Shown piece after piece: positions 26,689 through 34,774 of a stretch of DNA of 64,000 bases. The notes under the pieces were generated by a model. The model did not search any database. It was not told the origin of the DNA and saw only the letters and a program-made list of their open reading frames with translations. Source of the DNA: Rhizobium lentis (GTDB lineage Bacteria > Pseudomonadota > Alphaproteobacteria > Rhizobiales > Rhizobiaceae). Within the stretch, counting starts at the first letter, position 1; each line of letters begins with the position of its first letter. The translations under genes were made by a program, and so were the position numbers. The DNA lies in NCBI RefSeq assembly GCF_017352135.1, contig NZ_CP071454.1, forward strand, positions 3,001,001-3,065,000. Reading direction: 5' to 3'.

Positions 26689-27267
26689 CTACCGATCCCA
26701 GGGGATGATTTCGAGATCCGGCCACAGCTGGCGCCACCGCGCGATCTTTTTTTCATAGATCTCCCGGGTGACCTGTTTCTTGTTGACCCGGACGACCGGC
26801 GCCAATAGATCCGACAATCCATAAGGCGCGCAGAGAGCCAGCCTGTTGTCCAAAGGGCGAATTCCGACGGCAGTAGCGGTCGTCGGAAAGGTGGTGATCG
26901 CCTCGTCGGTGGATGTGTAGGGCTTTATCGAATAGCCGAATTTATCCTCATACCAGATATGAACCCTGGCCTGGTTCTTCACATCGATCCAGACGGGCAG
27001 GTCGGAGAACAGGTCCCGGATTCGGGCTGCGTGGTCTGCTTCTGCGCTTTCGGACCGGTCGTTGCCGTCGAAATAAACGATATCGATGTCGTTGATGCCG
27101 TGATCGTGTGCGAAGCCAAGGGCGTGGTTCCAGACTGTCTGGGCGATCGCCCCCGCGACGAGGCGCGCATCGGGCAACACGATTTGGTCCCAGCGATCGA
27201 GCACTGTCTGAAGGAGCGGACTCTTCGAAATGATTGCCTGGAGTTCCATCTCCTGCGACTTCGCCAT
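26689..27267 (-). CDS. Nucleotidyltransferase-family protein (NTP_transf_6, COG3575)
   Basis: 192 residues. LVAGAIAQTVWNHALGF and INDIDIVYFD (two aspartates in D-x-D form) match the NTP_transf_6 family of predicted nucleotidyltransferases of unknown substrate. VWIDVKNQARVHIWYEDKFG and the late SDLLAPVVRVN are also typical. AAGGGGGA precedes the ATG at 27267. It converges with the DNA ligase gene (16-bp gap) and is divergent from the hydrolase at 27443. Confidence 0.85.
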   Translation of the reverse strand: MAKSQEMELQAIISKSPLLQTVLDRWDQIVLPDARLVAGAIAQTVWNHALGFAHDHGINDIDIVYFDGNDRSESAEADHAARIRDLFSDLPVWIDVKNQARVHIWYEDKFGYSIKPYTSTDEAITTFPTTATAVGIRPLDNRLALCAPYGLSDLLAPVVRVNKKQVTREIYEKKIARWRQLWPDLEIIPWDR

Positions 27268-27442
27268 TGATTCCCCCTTTCGCTGACCGATCCGATTCCG
27301 GTGCAAGACTGTTGCGGGAAGCTTTACGCTGCAACCTGCGCAACAATGACGCAGGGCAATATTTTCAACATCATGTGTATTGGCGGCTCTGGTTTTCCGA
27401 TGCAAATCTGGCGGGCCGGGGAAGTGATTTGGGTGCTGCGTT

Positions 27443-28366
27443 ATGAGCTCGCATGAACAAAATTCCTTTTTCCGCCAACGTCGCGCCGTGCTGGCGGGTC
27501 TTGCCGGCGCACTCGTCCTGCCGCGCGTGGCGGCCGCTTTCGACGTCCCCGATGAGCCGCGCCTTGCCAAGCACGACTATGGCGAGGTCCGCCGCCATTT
27601 CCGCACGAAGCTTCTGCAGAAGGGCCCGGCGCCGGACAAATACGAGCCGCTGACCGCGCCCGCCGACGCCGAGAAGATCTTCTACCGCTCCGGCTATGGC
27701 GGCGAGCTGGAGCTGGCGGCCTGGGTCTCCAGATACAAGCGCGGGCGTACGGCCGCGCCGGCCGTGCTCTTCCTGCATGGCGGCAATGCCATGGGCATCG
27801 GCCATTGGCAGCTGATGAAGCCCTATATGGATGCCGGCTATGTGGTGATGATGCCGTCGCTGCGCGGCGAAAACGGCCAGAGAGGGAATTTTTCCGGCTT
27901 CTACGACGAGGTCGACGACGTTCTTGCCGCTGCCGAGCGCCTGGCGCATCTGCCGGGCGTCGATTCCGGGCGCCTGTTTATCGCCGGCCACAGTATCGGC
28001 GGCACGCTGACCATGCTGACGACGATGAGCACTCATAAATTCCGCGCCGCCGCCCCGATATCAGGCAATCCCAACGCCTTCCGCTTCTTCAACCGCTATC
28101 CCCAGGACATCCGCTTCGACGACAGCAACGTGCATGAATTCGAGGTGCGTTCGGCGCTCTGCTACGCCCACAGCTTCAAATGCCCGGTCCGGGTCGTCCA
28201 CGGCACCGAAGAGGCGCATTTCAACGACCGCGCCGATCTGCTCGCCCGCCGCGCCCGCGCCGTGGGCATTCATATCGAAACCGACACCGTCGCCGGCAAC
28301 CATACCTCGGCGCTGCCGGCCGAGATCGAACAGAGCATCCGCTTCTTTCACGGAGTGGCGGCCTGA
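27443..28366 (+). CDS. Exported alpha/beta hydrolase
   Basis: 307 residues. The N-terminus FFRQRRAVLAGLAGALVLPR has a twin-arginine-like signal ending near AAA at about residue 32. The hydrolase core has FLHGGNAMGIGHWQ (oxyanion hole) and FIAGHSIGGTLTM, with Ser at about 181 as nucleophile, and VVHGTEEAHF and a late GNHTSAL supply the acid and His regions. It belongs to the prolyl-oligopeptidase-like/dienelactone hydrolase group. The natural ester or peptide substrate is unknown. Confidence 0.85.
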   Translation: MSSHEQNSFFRQRRAVLAGLAGALVLPRVAAAFDVPDEPRLAKHDYGEVRRHFRTKLLQKGPAPDKYEPLTAPADAEKIFYRSGYGGELELAAWVSRYKRGRTAAPAVLFLHGGNAMGIGHWQLMKPYMDAGYVVMMPSLRGENGQRGNFSGFYDEVDDVLAAAERLAHLPGVDSGRLFIAGHSIGGTLTMLTTMSTHKFRAAAPISGNPNAFRFFNRYPQDIRFDDSNVHEFEVRSALCYAHSFKCPVRVVHGTEEAHFNDRADLLARRARAVGIHIETDTVAGNHTSALPAEIEQSIRFFHGVAA

Positions 28367-28415
28367 ATTTTCGCCGCCGCTTCAAATGCAGGCCCATTGG
28401 GCCTATATTCCCGGT

Positions 28416-28640
28416 ATGACGACGGACGCAGAGACCATGATCGTGCCGAACGACTTCCCCGAGCTGAAAGGGCTCGTCTGGAATCGTGACCCCGCGCGCG
28501 CGATGCCTGCCTCGGAGGTTTTCGCGCTGTATGAACGCAACTGGCGTTTCGTCGATGCCAGCGGGCTGACTGAGCGGGAGAAGCGACTGATCCGCGATCT
28601 GACTGCCGCTTATGGCAAGGGTGTTTTGCTCGTTTCCTGA
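28416..28640 (+). CDS. Small protein upstream of the AbiEii-like gene
   Basis: 74 residues beginning MTTDAETMIVPNDFPELKGL; VWNRDPARAMPASEVFALYE and WRFVDASGLTEREKRLIRDL follow. I believe this family is commonly encoded just before AbiEii-type nucleotidyltransferases in rhizobia and may act as the antitoxin-side partner, but that is inference from position. The start could also be the ATG at 28437, which has AGAG upstream. The frame is intact, unlike its neighbour. Confidence 0.6.
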   Translation: MTTDAETMIVPNDFPELKGLVWNRDPARAMPASEVFALYERNWRFVDASGLTEREKRLIRDLTAAYGKGVLLVS

Positions 28641-28695
28641 TTTTCCGTTTCTTTATCCTTCGTATGTAGGCTTGGGCGGAAATCAGGTGGCCATT

Positions 28696-29389
28696 ATGGA
28701 ATTCAGACGTCCTGAACATCGCACGATCGCTGCGGCCCTTCGGCTGATGCAGGCCGATTTTTTCTGGCCAATAAGTGTTGGTTTGCCGGCGGAACAGCCG
28801 TATGAATCTCGACGAATACCGGCTGTCGCTAGACGTCGATTTTCTCTGTGCGGATGGCGATGGATATCGCGTCCTGCGCCTGGCGGCGATCGAACGCGGA
28901 GCAGGAGCCTTTTTCGGAGAGCCGGTCAGGACGCTCAGGGACTTCAGGACGGACCAATACGGCATACGTACGGTCCTTACTCTCGAAGATCAGGCTATTC
29001 GCTTCGAAATCGTGCGTGAGGCGCGGATCGCTCTTGAAGGCACTTTCGACTCGAGACTGCACGTTCCAATGCTGTCGCTGCCTGATCTGTTCGCAGAAAA
29101 GCTGCTCGCCAATGCGGACCGCTGCCAGGACAGGACTGTCGCCTACCGTGATGCTATCGATCTCGGGATGCTTCTCACCCGCCACGTGGAAATTCCCGCG
29201 GTCGCCGTTCTGAAGGCGACGGACGCTTATGGCCAGGACATTGAACGAAAGATCAGCTGGGTCCTGGCGAAGCTTAAGGACGAAACGGAATTGAGGCATG
29301 CCGCAAGCGTTCTGCAGATGGACGGCGATCTTGCCATACGGGCGATTGCCGCCCTTCGCCGTGAAGCGCAACGGCTCTGGTCGGTTTAA
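28696..29389 (+). pseudogene. AbiEii-like nucleotidyltransferase toxin broken by two frameshifts
   Basis: Reading from the ATG at 28696 gives MEFRRPEHRTIAAALRLMQA, then DFFW. The expected ANKCWFAGGTAV continues only in another frame from 28767, and NLDEYRLSLDVDFLCAD continues in the third frame from 28802. Restoring one base near 28766 and one near 28800 rebuilds a single ORF of about 230 codons. The lost junction contains the GGTA nucleotide-binding motif, so a product starting late would lack activity. The downstream 195 codons remain open, so the damage looks recent. Confidence 0.8.
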
Positions 29390-29489
29390 CCTCCCGGCGT
29401 TTCGTCCCCAACGCCAGCCTCGCGCCAGCCGCGCATGCCATCCTGCGGGCAGGATCGCTGTCTCGCCGATCGTTGATAAGGGTGGCCCC

Positions 29490-30296
29490 ATGAATTTTCT
29501 GCGCCGGATTTCCCCGATTGCCGGGCTTATGATTGCTGTCGCGCCGCTCAGCGGCTGCAACATCCTCATTCCCGATGTCGCCGCCGATTCGCCCGCCCGC
29601 TTCGTCCAGGAAACCTCGCCGGTCTTTTATCAGCCGCCGGGCGTCGATCCGCGCCGGGTGCGGCCGATCCCCGATCAGCCGGTGCCGCAGACGCGCGAAC
29701 TCTACAAGACCCAGTTCCACCAGACCTACGGCCTGCCGGTGGCCAACCCCGTGCATGCGGCGATGTATGGCGAGCAGCGCGACGAGGATTTCACCCTGCC
29801 GGCGATCCCGATCAGCCGCGTCCAGCCGCAGTTCCTGCGCCAGGAAGTCGATTACCAGACGACCGAGCGCCCCGGCACCGTCGTCATCGATACCAAGACG
29901 CGTTTCCTTTATTTGGTCGAGGGCAACGGCAAGGCGATGCGCTACGGTGTCGGCCTCGGCCGCGAGGGCTACGCCTGGCAGGGCCGCGGCGTCATCCAGT
30001 GGAAGCAGAAGTGGCCGCGTTGGACGCCGCCAGTGGAAATGGTCTCGCGCCAGCCGGAAGTTCGCGCCTTTTCCGCCGAAAATGGCGGCATGAATCCCGG
30101 GCTTCAGAACCCGCTAGGCGCACGCGCCATGTATATCTTCAAGGACGGCCAGGATACGCTCTACCGCATCCACGGGACGCCCGACTGGCAGTCGATCGGC
30201 AAGGCCACTTCGTCGGGCTGCGTGCGCATGCTGAACCAGGACGTCGTCGATCTCTATGACCGGCTTCCGGCCAAGGCCGAGATCGTTGTGATGTAG
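29490..30296 (+). CDS. L,D-transpeptidase (YkuD domain) lipoprotein
   Basis: 268 residues. The signal peptide MNFLRRISPIAGLMIAVAPL ends in the lipobox LSGC (Cys about 23), so it should be anchored in the periplasm. The C-terminal YkuD domain (about 125-268) has IHGTPDWQSIGKATSSGCVRM, with catalytic His and Cys in the HGT...SGCVR pattern (given here as two words). It cross-links peptidoglycan (3-3 links) or attaches proteins to it. It is one of two tandem paralogues; the next gene starts 141 bp downstream. Confidence 0.92.
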   Translation: MNFLRRISPIAGLMIAVAPLSGCNILIPDVAADSPARFVQETSPVFYQPPGVDPRRVRPIPDQPVPQTRELYKTQFHQTYGLPVANPVHAAMYGEQRDEDFTLPAIPISRVQPQFLRQEVDYQTTERPGTVVIDTKTRFLYLVEGNGKAMRYGVGLGREGYAWQGRGVIQWKQKWPRWTPPVEMVSRQPEVRAFSAENGGMNPGLQNPLGARAMYIFKDGQDTLYRIHGTPDWQSIGKATSSGCVRMLNQDVVDLYDRLPAKAEIVVM

Positions 30297-30437
30297 CGCT
30301 GCAACAGCGCTCATCATATCGGCGGCTCCGGCCGGAACACGTCTGCGTGAAGCTATGGTTTATTTGGCGCAAGCCGATAGATTTCTTGATGTCGTCATTC
30401 CAGCATTCCCGCATCAAAAGGAAATCAGTCCCGCGTC

Positions 30438-31172
30438 ATGAGTTCCGATAGACATCTTTCCCGCCGAAGCTTTCTTTCCCTTTCGGCTCTGACGGCAGCC
30501 TCCGCGCTCACCGGCTGCGCCTCCTCCGCCAACACCGTGACATCGGGCGACACGTCGATCATCTACCGCTCGCCGATGCGCCTGTTCCAGTCACCGGGAT
30601 CCTCGAGCGTGCCGAGCGGGCCCGAGCTTGCCGTCATGTACGGCCCGGTCGAGGACGGCGGCTTTCTCATTCCCGCCGTCCCCTACGAAGAGATCGATCC
30701 GCGCTACTATCGCCAGCGTGTCGTCGATCCCACCGGCCAGCCGCCCGGCACCATCGTCGTCGATACGCCGTCGCGCTTCCTCTATCTCGTCCAGGCCGAT
30801 GGCATGGCGATGCGCTACGGCGTCGGCATCGGCCGCGAGGGCTTTGCCTGGCAGGGATCGGGCGTCATCCAGTGGCGTCAGAAATGGCCGCGCTGGAAGC
30901 CGCCGAACGAGATGGTCGCCCGCCAGCCGGAACTCGTCAAATATTCGATCGAGAGGGGCGGCATGGAGCCGGGCCTGACGAACCCGCTCGGCGCCCGCGC
31001 GCTCTACATCTTCTCCAACGGCGAGGATACGCTCTACCGCCTGCACGGCAATCCCGACTGGCGCTCGATCGGCAAGGCCGTCTCCTCGGGCTGCGTCAGG
31101 CTTTTGAACCAGGATATCATTGATCTCTACGACCGCGTTCCGACAAAGGCGCCGATCGTCGTCTGGCAATAA
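30438..31172 (+). CDS. L,D-transpeptidase lipoprotein, Tat-type signal
   Basis: 244 residues. SRRSFLSLSALTAASALTGC combines a twin-arginine motif with a lipobox (LTGC), so export may use Tat, unlike its upstream paralogue, which has an ordinary signal. The YkuD domain carries LHGNPDWRSIGKAVSSGC and VRLLN, with His and Cys intact. The two proteins share the middle segment MRYGVG(L/I)GREG(Y/F)AWQG and arose by tandem duplication. A 12-bp GC-rich hairpin follows the stop. Confidence 0.92.
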   Translation: MSSDRHLSRRSFLSLSALTAASALTGCASSANTVTSGDTSIIYRSPMRLFQSPGSSSVPSGPELAVMYGPVEDGGFLIPAVPYEEIDPRYYRQRVVDPTGQPPGTIVVDTPSRFLYLVQADGMAMRYGVGIGREGFAWQGSGVIQWRQKWPRWKPPNEMVARQPELVKYSIERGGMEPGLTNPLGARALYIFSNGEDTLYRLHGNPDWRSIGKAVSSGCVRLLNQDIIDLYDRVPTKAPIVVWQ

Positions 31173-31178
31173 TCGTCG

Positions 31179-31207
31179 CCGAGGCGGCCGCAGCCCGGCC
31201 GCCTCGG
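31179..31207. terminator. Strong GC hairpin after the second L,D-transpeptidase
   Basis: CCGAGGCGGCCG-cagcc-CGGCCGCCTCGG is a perfect 12-bp stem with a five-base loop seven bases after the stop codon. There is no T run, so it may be a terminator of the alphaproteobacterial hairpin-only kind or a 3' mRNA stabiliser. Confidence 0.6.
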
Positions 31208-31445
31208 ATCGTCCCGTGATATGCGTTAGGCGGAGCAAAACCGTTTCATGAATTCCGACGTCGAAAAAATTAATTTTCAAAACGCCATTGTTTAATTCGG
31301 TAAACATCCTAAATAGCGCATATCGAATGCTTGTGACCTTTGTCCACGCGCTGAAGCGCTCCGTTCAGATATCCTCTCAACATCGATACTGCTTGCTGGA
31401 ATATTCCTCCGCAGGCGAACACCAACGGTTGAAAAGGAGATCGTT

Positions 31446-31655
31446 ATGAATTCAGGCGTCGTAAAATGGTTCAATGGCACCAAGGGTTTCGGCTTCATCC
31501 AGCCCGATGACGGCTCTACCGACGTTTTCGTCCATATCTCGGCGGTTGAACGCGCCGGCATGCGCGAACTCAGCGAAGGTCAGAAGGTCCGCTACGATCT
31601 CGTCCGCGACAAGAAGTCCGGCAAGAACGCGGCCGACAACCTCCAGGCTGCATGA
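31446..31655 (+). CDS. cspA: Cold-shock protein, CspA family
   Basis: 69 residues: one OB-fold cold-shock domain with RNP1 KGFGFIQ (about 15-21) and RNP2 VFVHIS (about 31-36), preceded by the typical [14 protein letters not shown]. It binds single-stranded RNA and acts as an RNA chaperone. AAAAGGAG precedes the start. The 240-bp AT-rich region upstream (31208-31445) is long enough to be the structured 5' leader typical of cold-shock mRNAs. rpsU lies 540 bp downstream. Confidence 0.95.
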   Translation: MNSGVVKWFNGTKGFGFIQPDDGSTDVFVHISAVERAGMRELSEGQKVRYDLVRDKKSGKNAADNLQAA

Positions 31656-31783
31656 TTTGTCATTCGCCTCGCCGACCACGGACGTGGCGGCGGGCCGGCC
31701 ACGATTGCGGCAGCGAGCTGACCACGGATGTACTGGCAGCATGCTGACGATAATCGCAGCGGCAGGGCTGAGTGACTGGAAGA

Positions 31784-31813
31784 GGTCGGGTTCAAGCCCG
31801 GCCTTTTTGTTTT
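31784..31813 (+). terminator. Rho-independent terminator downstream of cspA
   Basis: GGTCGGG-ttcaag-CCCGGCC forms a 7-bp stem (one G-U pair), directly followed by TTTTTGTTTT. It ends the cspA transcript, leaving a 130-base 3' region that could act as a small RNA. Confidence 0.8.
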
Positions 31814-31850
31814 GATCAATTGAGCAGCCGAAGAGTCGAGGGACGCTGAA

Positions 31851-32135
31851 ATGGGCAGACCACGTTATAAAGTCGGCGACATGATCGTGCTGAAATCCGG
31901 CCTCACCCGCACGGCAAAAGCCGACGAACGGTGCCGGATCGCCAGCATTCTGCCGAATGATCATGGACATGTACAATATCGCGTCCAGTTCGCGGCGGAA
32001 AATTTCGAACGCCGCATCACCGAGGCCGATATCGACAGCGGGCAATCGTTGTCGCGGCCTTTGCCCGAGACGACGGCCAAGACCGATGGCGCCGAGCCAT
32101 GGCTGAAATTTTCGGGCATCCGGACGGGCAGGTAG
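31851..32135 (+). CDS. Conserved hypothetical protein between cspA and rpsU
   Basis: 94 residues. YKVGDMIVLKSGLTRTAKAD, then CRIASILPNDHGHVQYRVQF, suggest a small beta-barrel (SH3- or YodC-like) that ends with a basic tail. It is positively charged and could bind RNA or ribosomes, in line with its place between a cold-shock gene and a ribosomal protein gene, but the function is not known. The start ATG has a modest ribosome site (GGGACGCTGAA). Confidence 0.65.
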   Translation: MGRPRYKVGDMIVLKSGLTRTAKADERCRIASILPNDHGHVQYRVQFAAENFERRITEADIDSGQSLSRPLPETTAKTDGAEPWLKFSGIRTGR

Positions 32136-32192
32136 TCCGGCCGTTTTCGTCATTGATAGTGCGGCTGCGGCCGACAGGAAGGATATATCGTT

Positions 32193-32429
32193 TTGCAGGT
32201 ACTCGTCAGGGATAACAATGTCGATCAGGCGCTGCGCGTGCTCAAGAAGAAGATGCAGCGCGAGGGCCTGTTCCGGGAAATGAAAGCCCGCAGCGCCTAT
32301 GAGAAGCCGTCCGAAAAGCGCGCCCGCGAGAAGGGCGAGGCCGTTCGCCGCCAGCGCAAGCTCGCCCGCAAGAAGCTGCAGCGCGAAGGCCTGTTGCCGG
32401 CGCCGAAGAAGGCCCTCCGCACCCGCTGA
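32193..32429 (+). CDS. rpsU: 30S ribosomal protein S21
   Basis: 78 residues: [20 protein letters not shown], then a highly basic end ([14 protein letters not shown]). S21 joins the small subunit near the 3' end of 16S rRNA and helps initiation. The start is TTG at 32193, since the family always begins QVLVRDNN and no ATG lies nearby; GGAAGGA is 9 bases upstream. Rhizobial genomes often place an rpsU copy near cold-shock genes, as here. Confidence 0.95.
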   Translation: MQVLVRDNNVDQALRVLKKKMQREGLFREMKARSAYEKPSEKRAREKGEAVRRQRKLARKKLQREGLLPAPKKALRTR

Positions 32430-32437
32430 TTGAGCGC

Positions 32438-32457
32438 GCGCGTCCGATAAGACGCGC
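32438..32457 (+). terminator. Hairpin after rpsU
   Basis: GCGCGTC-cgataa-GACGCGC is a 7-bp stem beginning nine bases after the stop, followed by TTC rather than a clear T run. It is probably the transcript end. Confidence 0.5.
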
Positions 32458-32559
32458 TTCGCTCGGAAACCACGCATAATTCTCCTGATATCGCTTCAGG
32501 CTTATGCGCAAGGGGCGTGGGCAGCAGCTCGCGCCGCCACCATCCGAGAAGGGGGGCAC

Positions 32560-32796
32560 ATGACCGCCACCAAGGGAGAATTCTTCAACCCCGTCAAGCT
32601 TTCGTCCCGCGACAAGGCGGAAGCGACCGATCAGACGGCGCGCGCCATCATCGCGGCCGAGGCATCGGCCAGAGACAAAAAGACGGAAAAGCTGAGGGCG
32701 CTGCGTCTGCAGCAGGCGGCGGCCGAAGCGGAAACCGTCCCCGCACCCGCCAAGAAGCGCCGGTCTCCGGCCAAGGCCGCTCGGCGCCGGTCCTGA
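32560..32796 (+). CDS. Small basic protein, function unknown
   Basis: 78 residues. MTATKGEFFNPVKLSSRDKA, then an alanine/lysine-rich helix and a C-terminal PAKKRRSPAKAARRRS tail like a DNA- or RNA-binding extension. GAGAAGGGGGG precedes the ATG. The sequence resembles small rhizobial proteins annotated only as hypothetical. It could be nucleoid-associated, but nothing here tests that. Confidence 0.65.
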   Translation: MTATKGEFFNPVKLSSRDKAEATDQTARAIIAAEASARDKKTEKLRALRLQQAAAEAETVPAPAKKRRSPAKAARRRS

Positions 32797-32840
32797 TCCG
32801 CGCAGATGCGCGGATGTGATATCGGCTCGGGGCAGGGCGT

Positions 32841-33323
32841 TCACCCGCCGGCCGTGGCCCGCCCGAGATTGGCGCGCAGCCGTTGCAGCATGTCGCGCAT
32901 TTCGGCCATTTCCTTGAGCGTGCAGCCCGCGGCCTCGCCGATCGCGCTCATGATGGAATCGATTTCTCCCTTCATCGCCTCGCCCTTGGCCGTCAGCGAC
33001 ACGATCACCTGCCGCTCGTCGCGCTGATCGCGGATGCGCTTGATGAGGCCGCTCTGTTCCAGCCGCTTCAATAGCGGCGAGAGCGTGCCGGAATCGAGAT
33101 CCAGCTGCTCACCGATCGTCTTGACCGGCAGCGCGCTGCGCTCCCAGAGCACCAGCATCACCAGATATTGCGGATAGGTGAGGCCGACCCTGTCGAGGAT
33201 CGGCTTGTAGGCGCGGGTGAAGGCGTGCGCCGTCGCATAGACCGCAAAGCACAGCTGCTTTTCCAGCCGCTTCTCTTCCTGCGGTATCTCCATGGCCTTT
33301 ATCGTTTGCGCTTTCATGTCCAT
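32841..33323 (-). CDS. ohrR: OhrR, MarR-family organic-peroxide sensor
   Basis: 160 residues. The sensing cysteine sits in LEKQLCFAVYATAHAFTRAY, the OhrR hallmark. The winged helix reads LPVKTIGEQLDLDSGTLSPL, with the wing RDQRDERQVIV. Oxidation of the cysteine by organic hydroperoxides releases it from DNA. Two starts are possible (33323 or 33317); AGGGAC favours 33323. It is divergent from ohr, its classic target, across an operator-bearing region. Confidence 0.93.
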   Translation of the reverse strand: MDMKAQTIKAMEIPQEEKRLEKQLCFAVYATAHAFTRAYKPILDRVGLTYPQYLVMLVLWERSALPVKTIGEQLDLDSGTLSPLLKRLEQSGLIKRIRDQRDERQVIVSLTAKGEAMKGEIDSIMSAIGEAAGCTLKEMAEMRDMLQRLRANLGRATAGG

Positions 33324-33388
33324 CGTCCCTGAGCCTGCGATTGTCTTCTTTTCCAAGTCGAAATGCAATTTGCAAAATTAACTTGCGT

Positions 33389-33401
33389 ACAATTTAATTG
33401 T
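33389..33401. promoter_or_regulatory. OhrR operator between ohrR and ohr
   Basis: ACAATT-T-AATTGT is a perfect inverted repeat of the OhrR type (TACAATT-N-AATTGTA) in the divergent promoter region. A second, related palindrome TGCAATTTGCA lies at 33364-33374, so two OhrR dimers may bind. Confidence 0.75.
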
Positions 33402-33452
33402 GCGATAATCAAAAATCCGACCCGATCGAAGGGCCAATCAAAGGAGATCGTC

Positions 33453-33875
33453 ATGCCTATTCTCTATACGACAAAAGCCTCTGCCACCGGTGGCCGCGCT
33501 GGCCGCGCCGTTTCCGAAAACGGCGTTCTGGACGTGACGCTGACCGTTCCCAAGGAACTCGGCGGCGACGGCGCGACCGGCACCAATCCCGAACAGCTTT
33601 TCGCGGCCGGCTACTCCGCATGTTTTCTCGGTGCCCTGAAATTTGTCGCAGGCCAGCAGAAGGTCAAGATTCCGGAAGACACGACGGTTTCCGCCAAGGT
33701 CGGCATCGGCCCGCGCGAAGACGGCACCGGCTTCGGCATCGAAGTGGCGCTGACCGTCAATATCCCCGGCGTCGAGCGCGAAACGGCCGAAAAGCTCGCA
33801 GCCGCAGCCCACATCGTCTGCCCCTACAGCCACGCCATGCGCACCTCGACCGAAGTTCCGGTCACGGTCGCCTGA
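33453..33875 (+). CDS. ohr: Organic hydroperoxide resistance protein Ohr
   Basis: 140 residues, OsmC/Ohr fold. The peroxidatic cysteine is in GYSACFLGALK (about 60) and the resolving cysteine in HIVCPYSHAMR (about 124). Ohr reduces fatty-acid and other organic peroxides, using lipoyl groups as reductant. AAAGGAGAT precedes the ATG. Both cysteines and the arginine region are intact. Expression should be induced through OhrR when peroxides appear. Confidence 0.95.
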   Translation: MPILYTTKASATGGRAGRAVSENGVLDVTLTVPKELGGDGATGTNPEQLFAAGYSACFLGALKFVAGQQKVKIPEDTTVSAKVGIGPREDGTGFGIEVALTVNIPGVERETAEKLAAAAHIVCPYSHAMRTSTEVPVTVA

Positions 33876-33915
33876 TCAGGGCGTTTCCAGTATGAAGCGG
33901 GAGAGGGCGCCGACC

Positions 33916-34060
33916 GGCCCCTCATCCGGCTGCCGCCACCTTCTCCCCGTAAACGGGGCGAAGGGACCATGCCGCGACCTCTCCGTTCTCTACCAACCTC
34001 TCGCAGGGCACGTCCCCTCTCCCCGTAAAACGGGGAGAGGGTTACGGTGAGGGGCCGCCA
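33916..34060. repeat. Rhizobial palindromic intergenic element
   Basis: GGCCCCTCATCCGGCTGCCG, CTTCTCCCCGT/ACGGGG, then CCTCTCCCCGT..ACGGGGAGAGG and GGTGAGGGGC. It is the same element as at 7982 in the opposite orientation, and it fills the gap between ohr and the MarR gene. Confidence 0.8.
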
Positions 34061-34173
34061 TCGGCGCGAACTGGACAGGCGCGGCTCTCCCGGCCATCAC
34101 CGCTCATACTGCGGTACACGGCGGGGAACAGCGGCAGCTTTCTCGAAATATTTCCGAGCCTGGCCGGCTCGCC

Positions 34174-34689
34174 CTATTCGCCCATTGCCGGTCCGCCATG
34201 GCGGGAGCGGCGGACAGAAGGCTTCGGCATCTCACCGGTCACGCCCGCCAGCGCCTGCAGATCCTGCCGCAGCCGCGCTGCGCCGCCATCCGGCAATCCG
34301 TCGTCGATCGACGCATGCGTCACCTCCCAGATTGGCAGCGCCTTTGCCAGCGCGGCCTTGCCTTCCACGGTCAGGCTCAGCAACCGGCCGCGCCGGTCCC
34401 TCGGGTTTTCCATGACATCAACCCAGCCCTTGCGCTGTAAGGGCTTCAAGGCCGCCGTCAGCGTCGTCTGGTCCATGGCGAGCAGGGCGGCGACCGGCCC
34501 CATCGGCGGCGGTTCCGGCCGGTTCAGCGACATCATCAGCGAAAACTGCCCGTTGGTCAGCCCCGCCGGCCGCAACGCATCGTCGAACAGCCGGGCCAGC
34601 GCCCGCGCGGCCCTTTGCACATGCAGGCAGAGGCAGGTGTCGCGCACCATTAGCGTCGTGGAAAAGGGAATCTCGATCGAGTTTGACAT
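34174..34689 (-). CDS. MarR-family transcriptional regulator
   Basis: 171 residues. The winged helix reads GLTNGQFSLMMSLNRPEPPP, then LLAMDQTTLTAALKPLQRKG, with the wing ENPRDRRGRLLSLT. Two cysteines in DTCLCLHVQRAARAL near the N-terminus could make it redox-responsive like OhrR, but this is not shown. It is divergent from the DUF899 operon with an 85-bp intergenic region carrying a short palindrome, so it is the likely repressor of that operon. Confidence 0.88.
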   Translation of the reverse strand: MSNSIEIPFSTTLMVRDTCLCLHVQRAARALARLFDDALRPAGLTNGQFSLMMSLNRPEPPPMGPVAALLAMDQTTLTAALKPLQRKGWVDVMENPRDRRGRLLSLTVEGKAALAKALPIWEVTHASIDDGLPDGGAARLRQDLQALAGVTGEMPKPSVRRSRHGGPAMGE

Positions 34690-34700
34690 GCTTCATTTCT

Positions 34701-34712
34701 ATTGATGTCAAT
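34701..34712. promoter_or_regulatory. Candidate MarR operator
   Basis: ATTGA-TG-TCAAT is a perfect 5-bp inverted repeat 12 bp from the MarR start and 63 bp before the DUF899 start, in the divergent promoter. Confidence 0.5.
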
Positions 34713-34774
34713 GTAATTAGTCAAGGAGAAGGAGATGAGCCGGCTCACCGGCGGCGCCGAGGAGGGCGCGTCCC

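Noticed and set aside
31784..31803. GGTTCAAGCC resembling a tRNA T-arm
   Set aside because: No acceptor stem, anticodon arm or CCA-side pairing. The sequence is the stem of a terminator followed by a T run.
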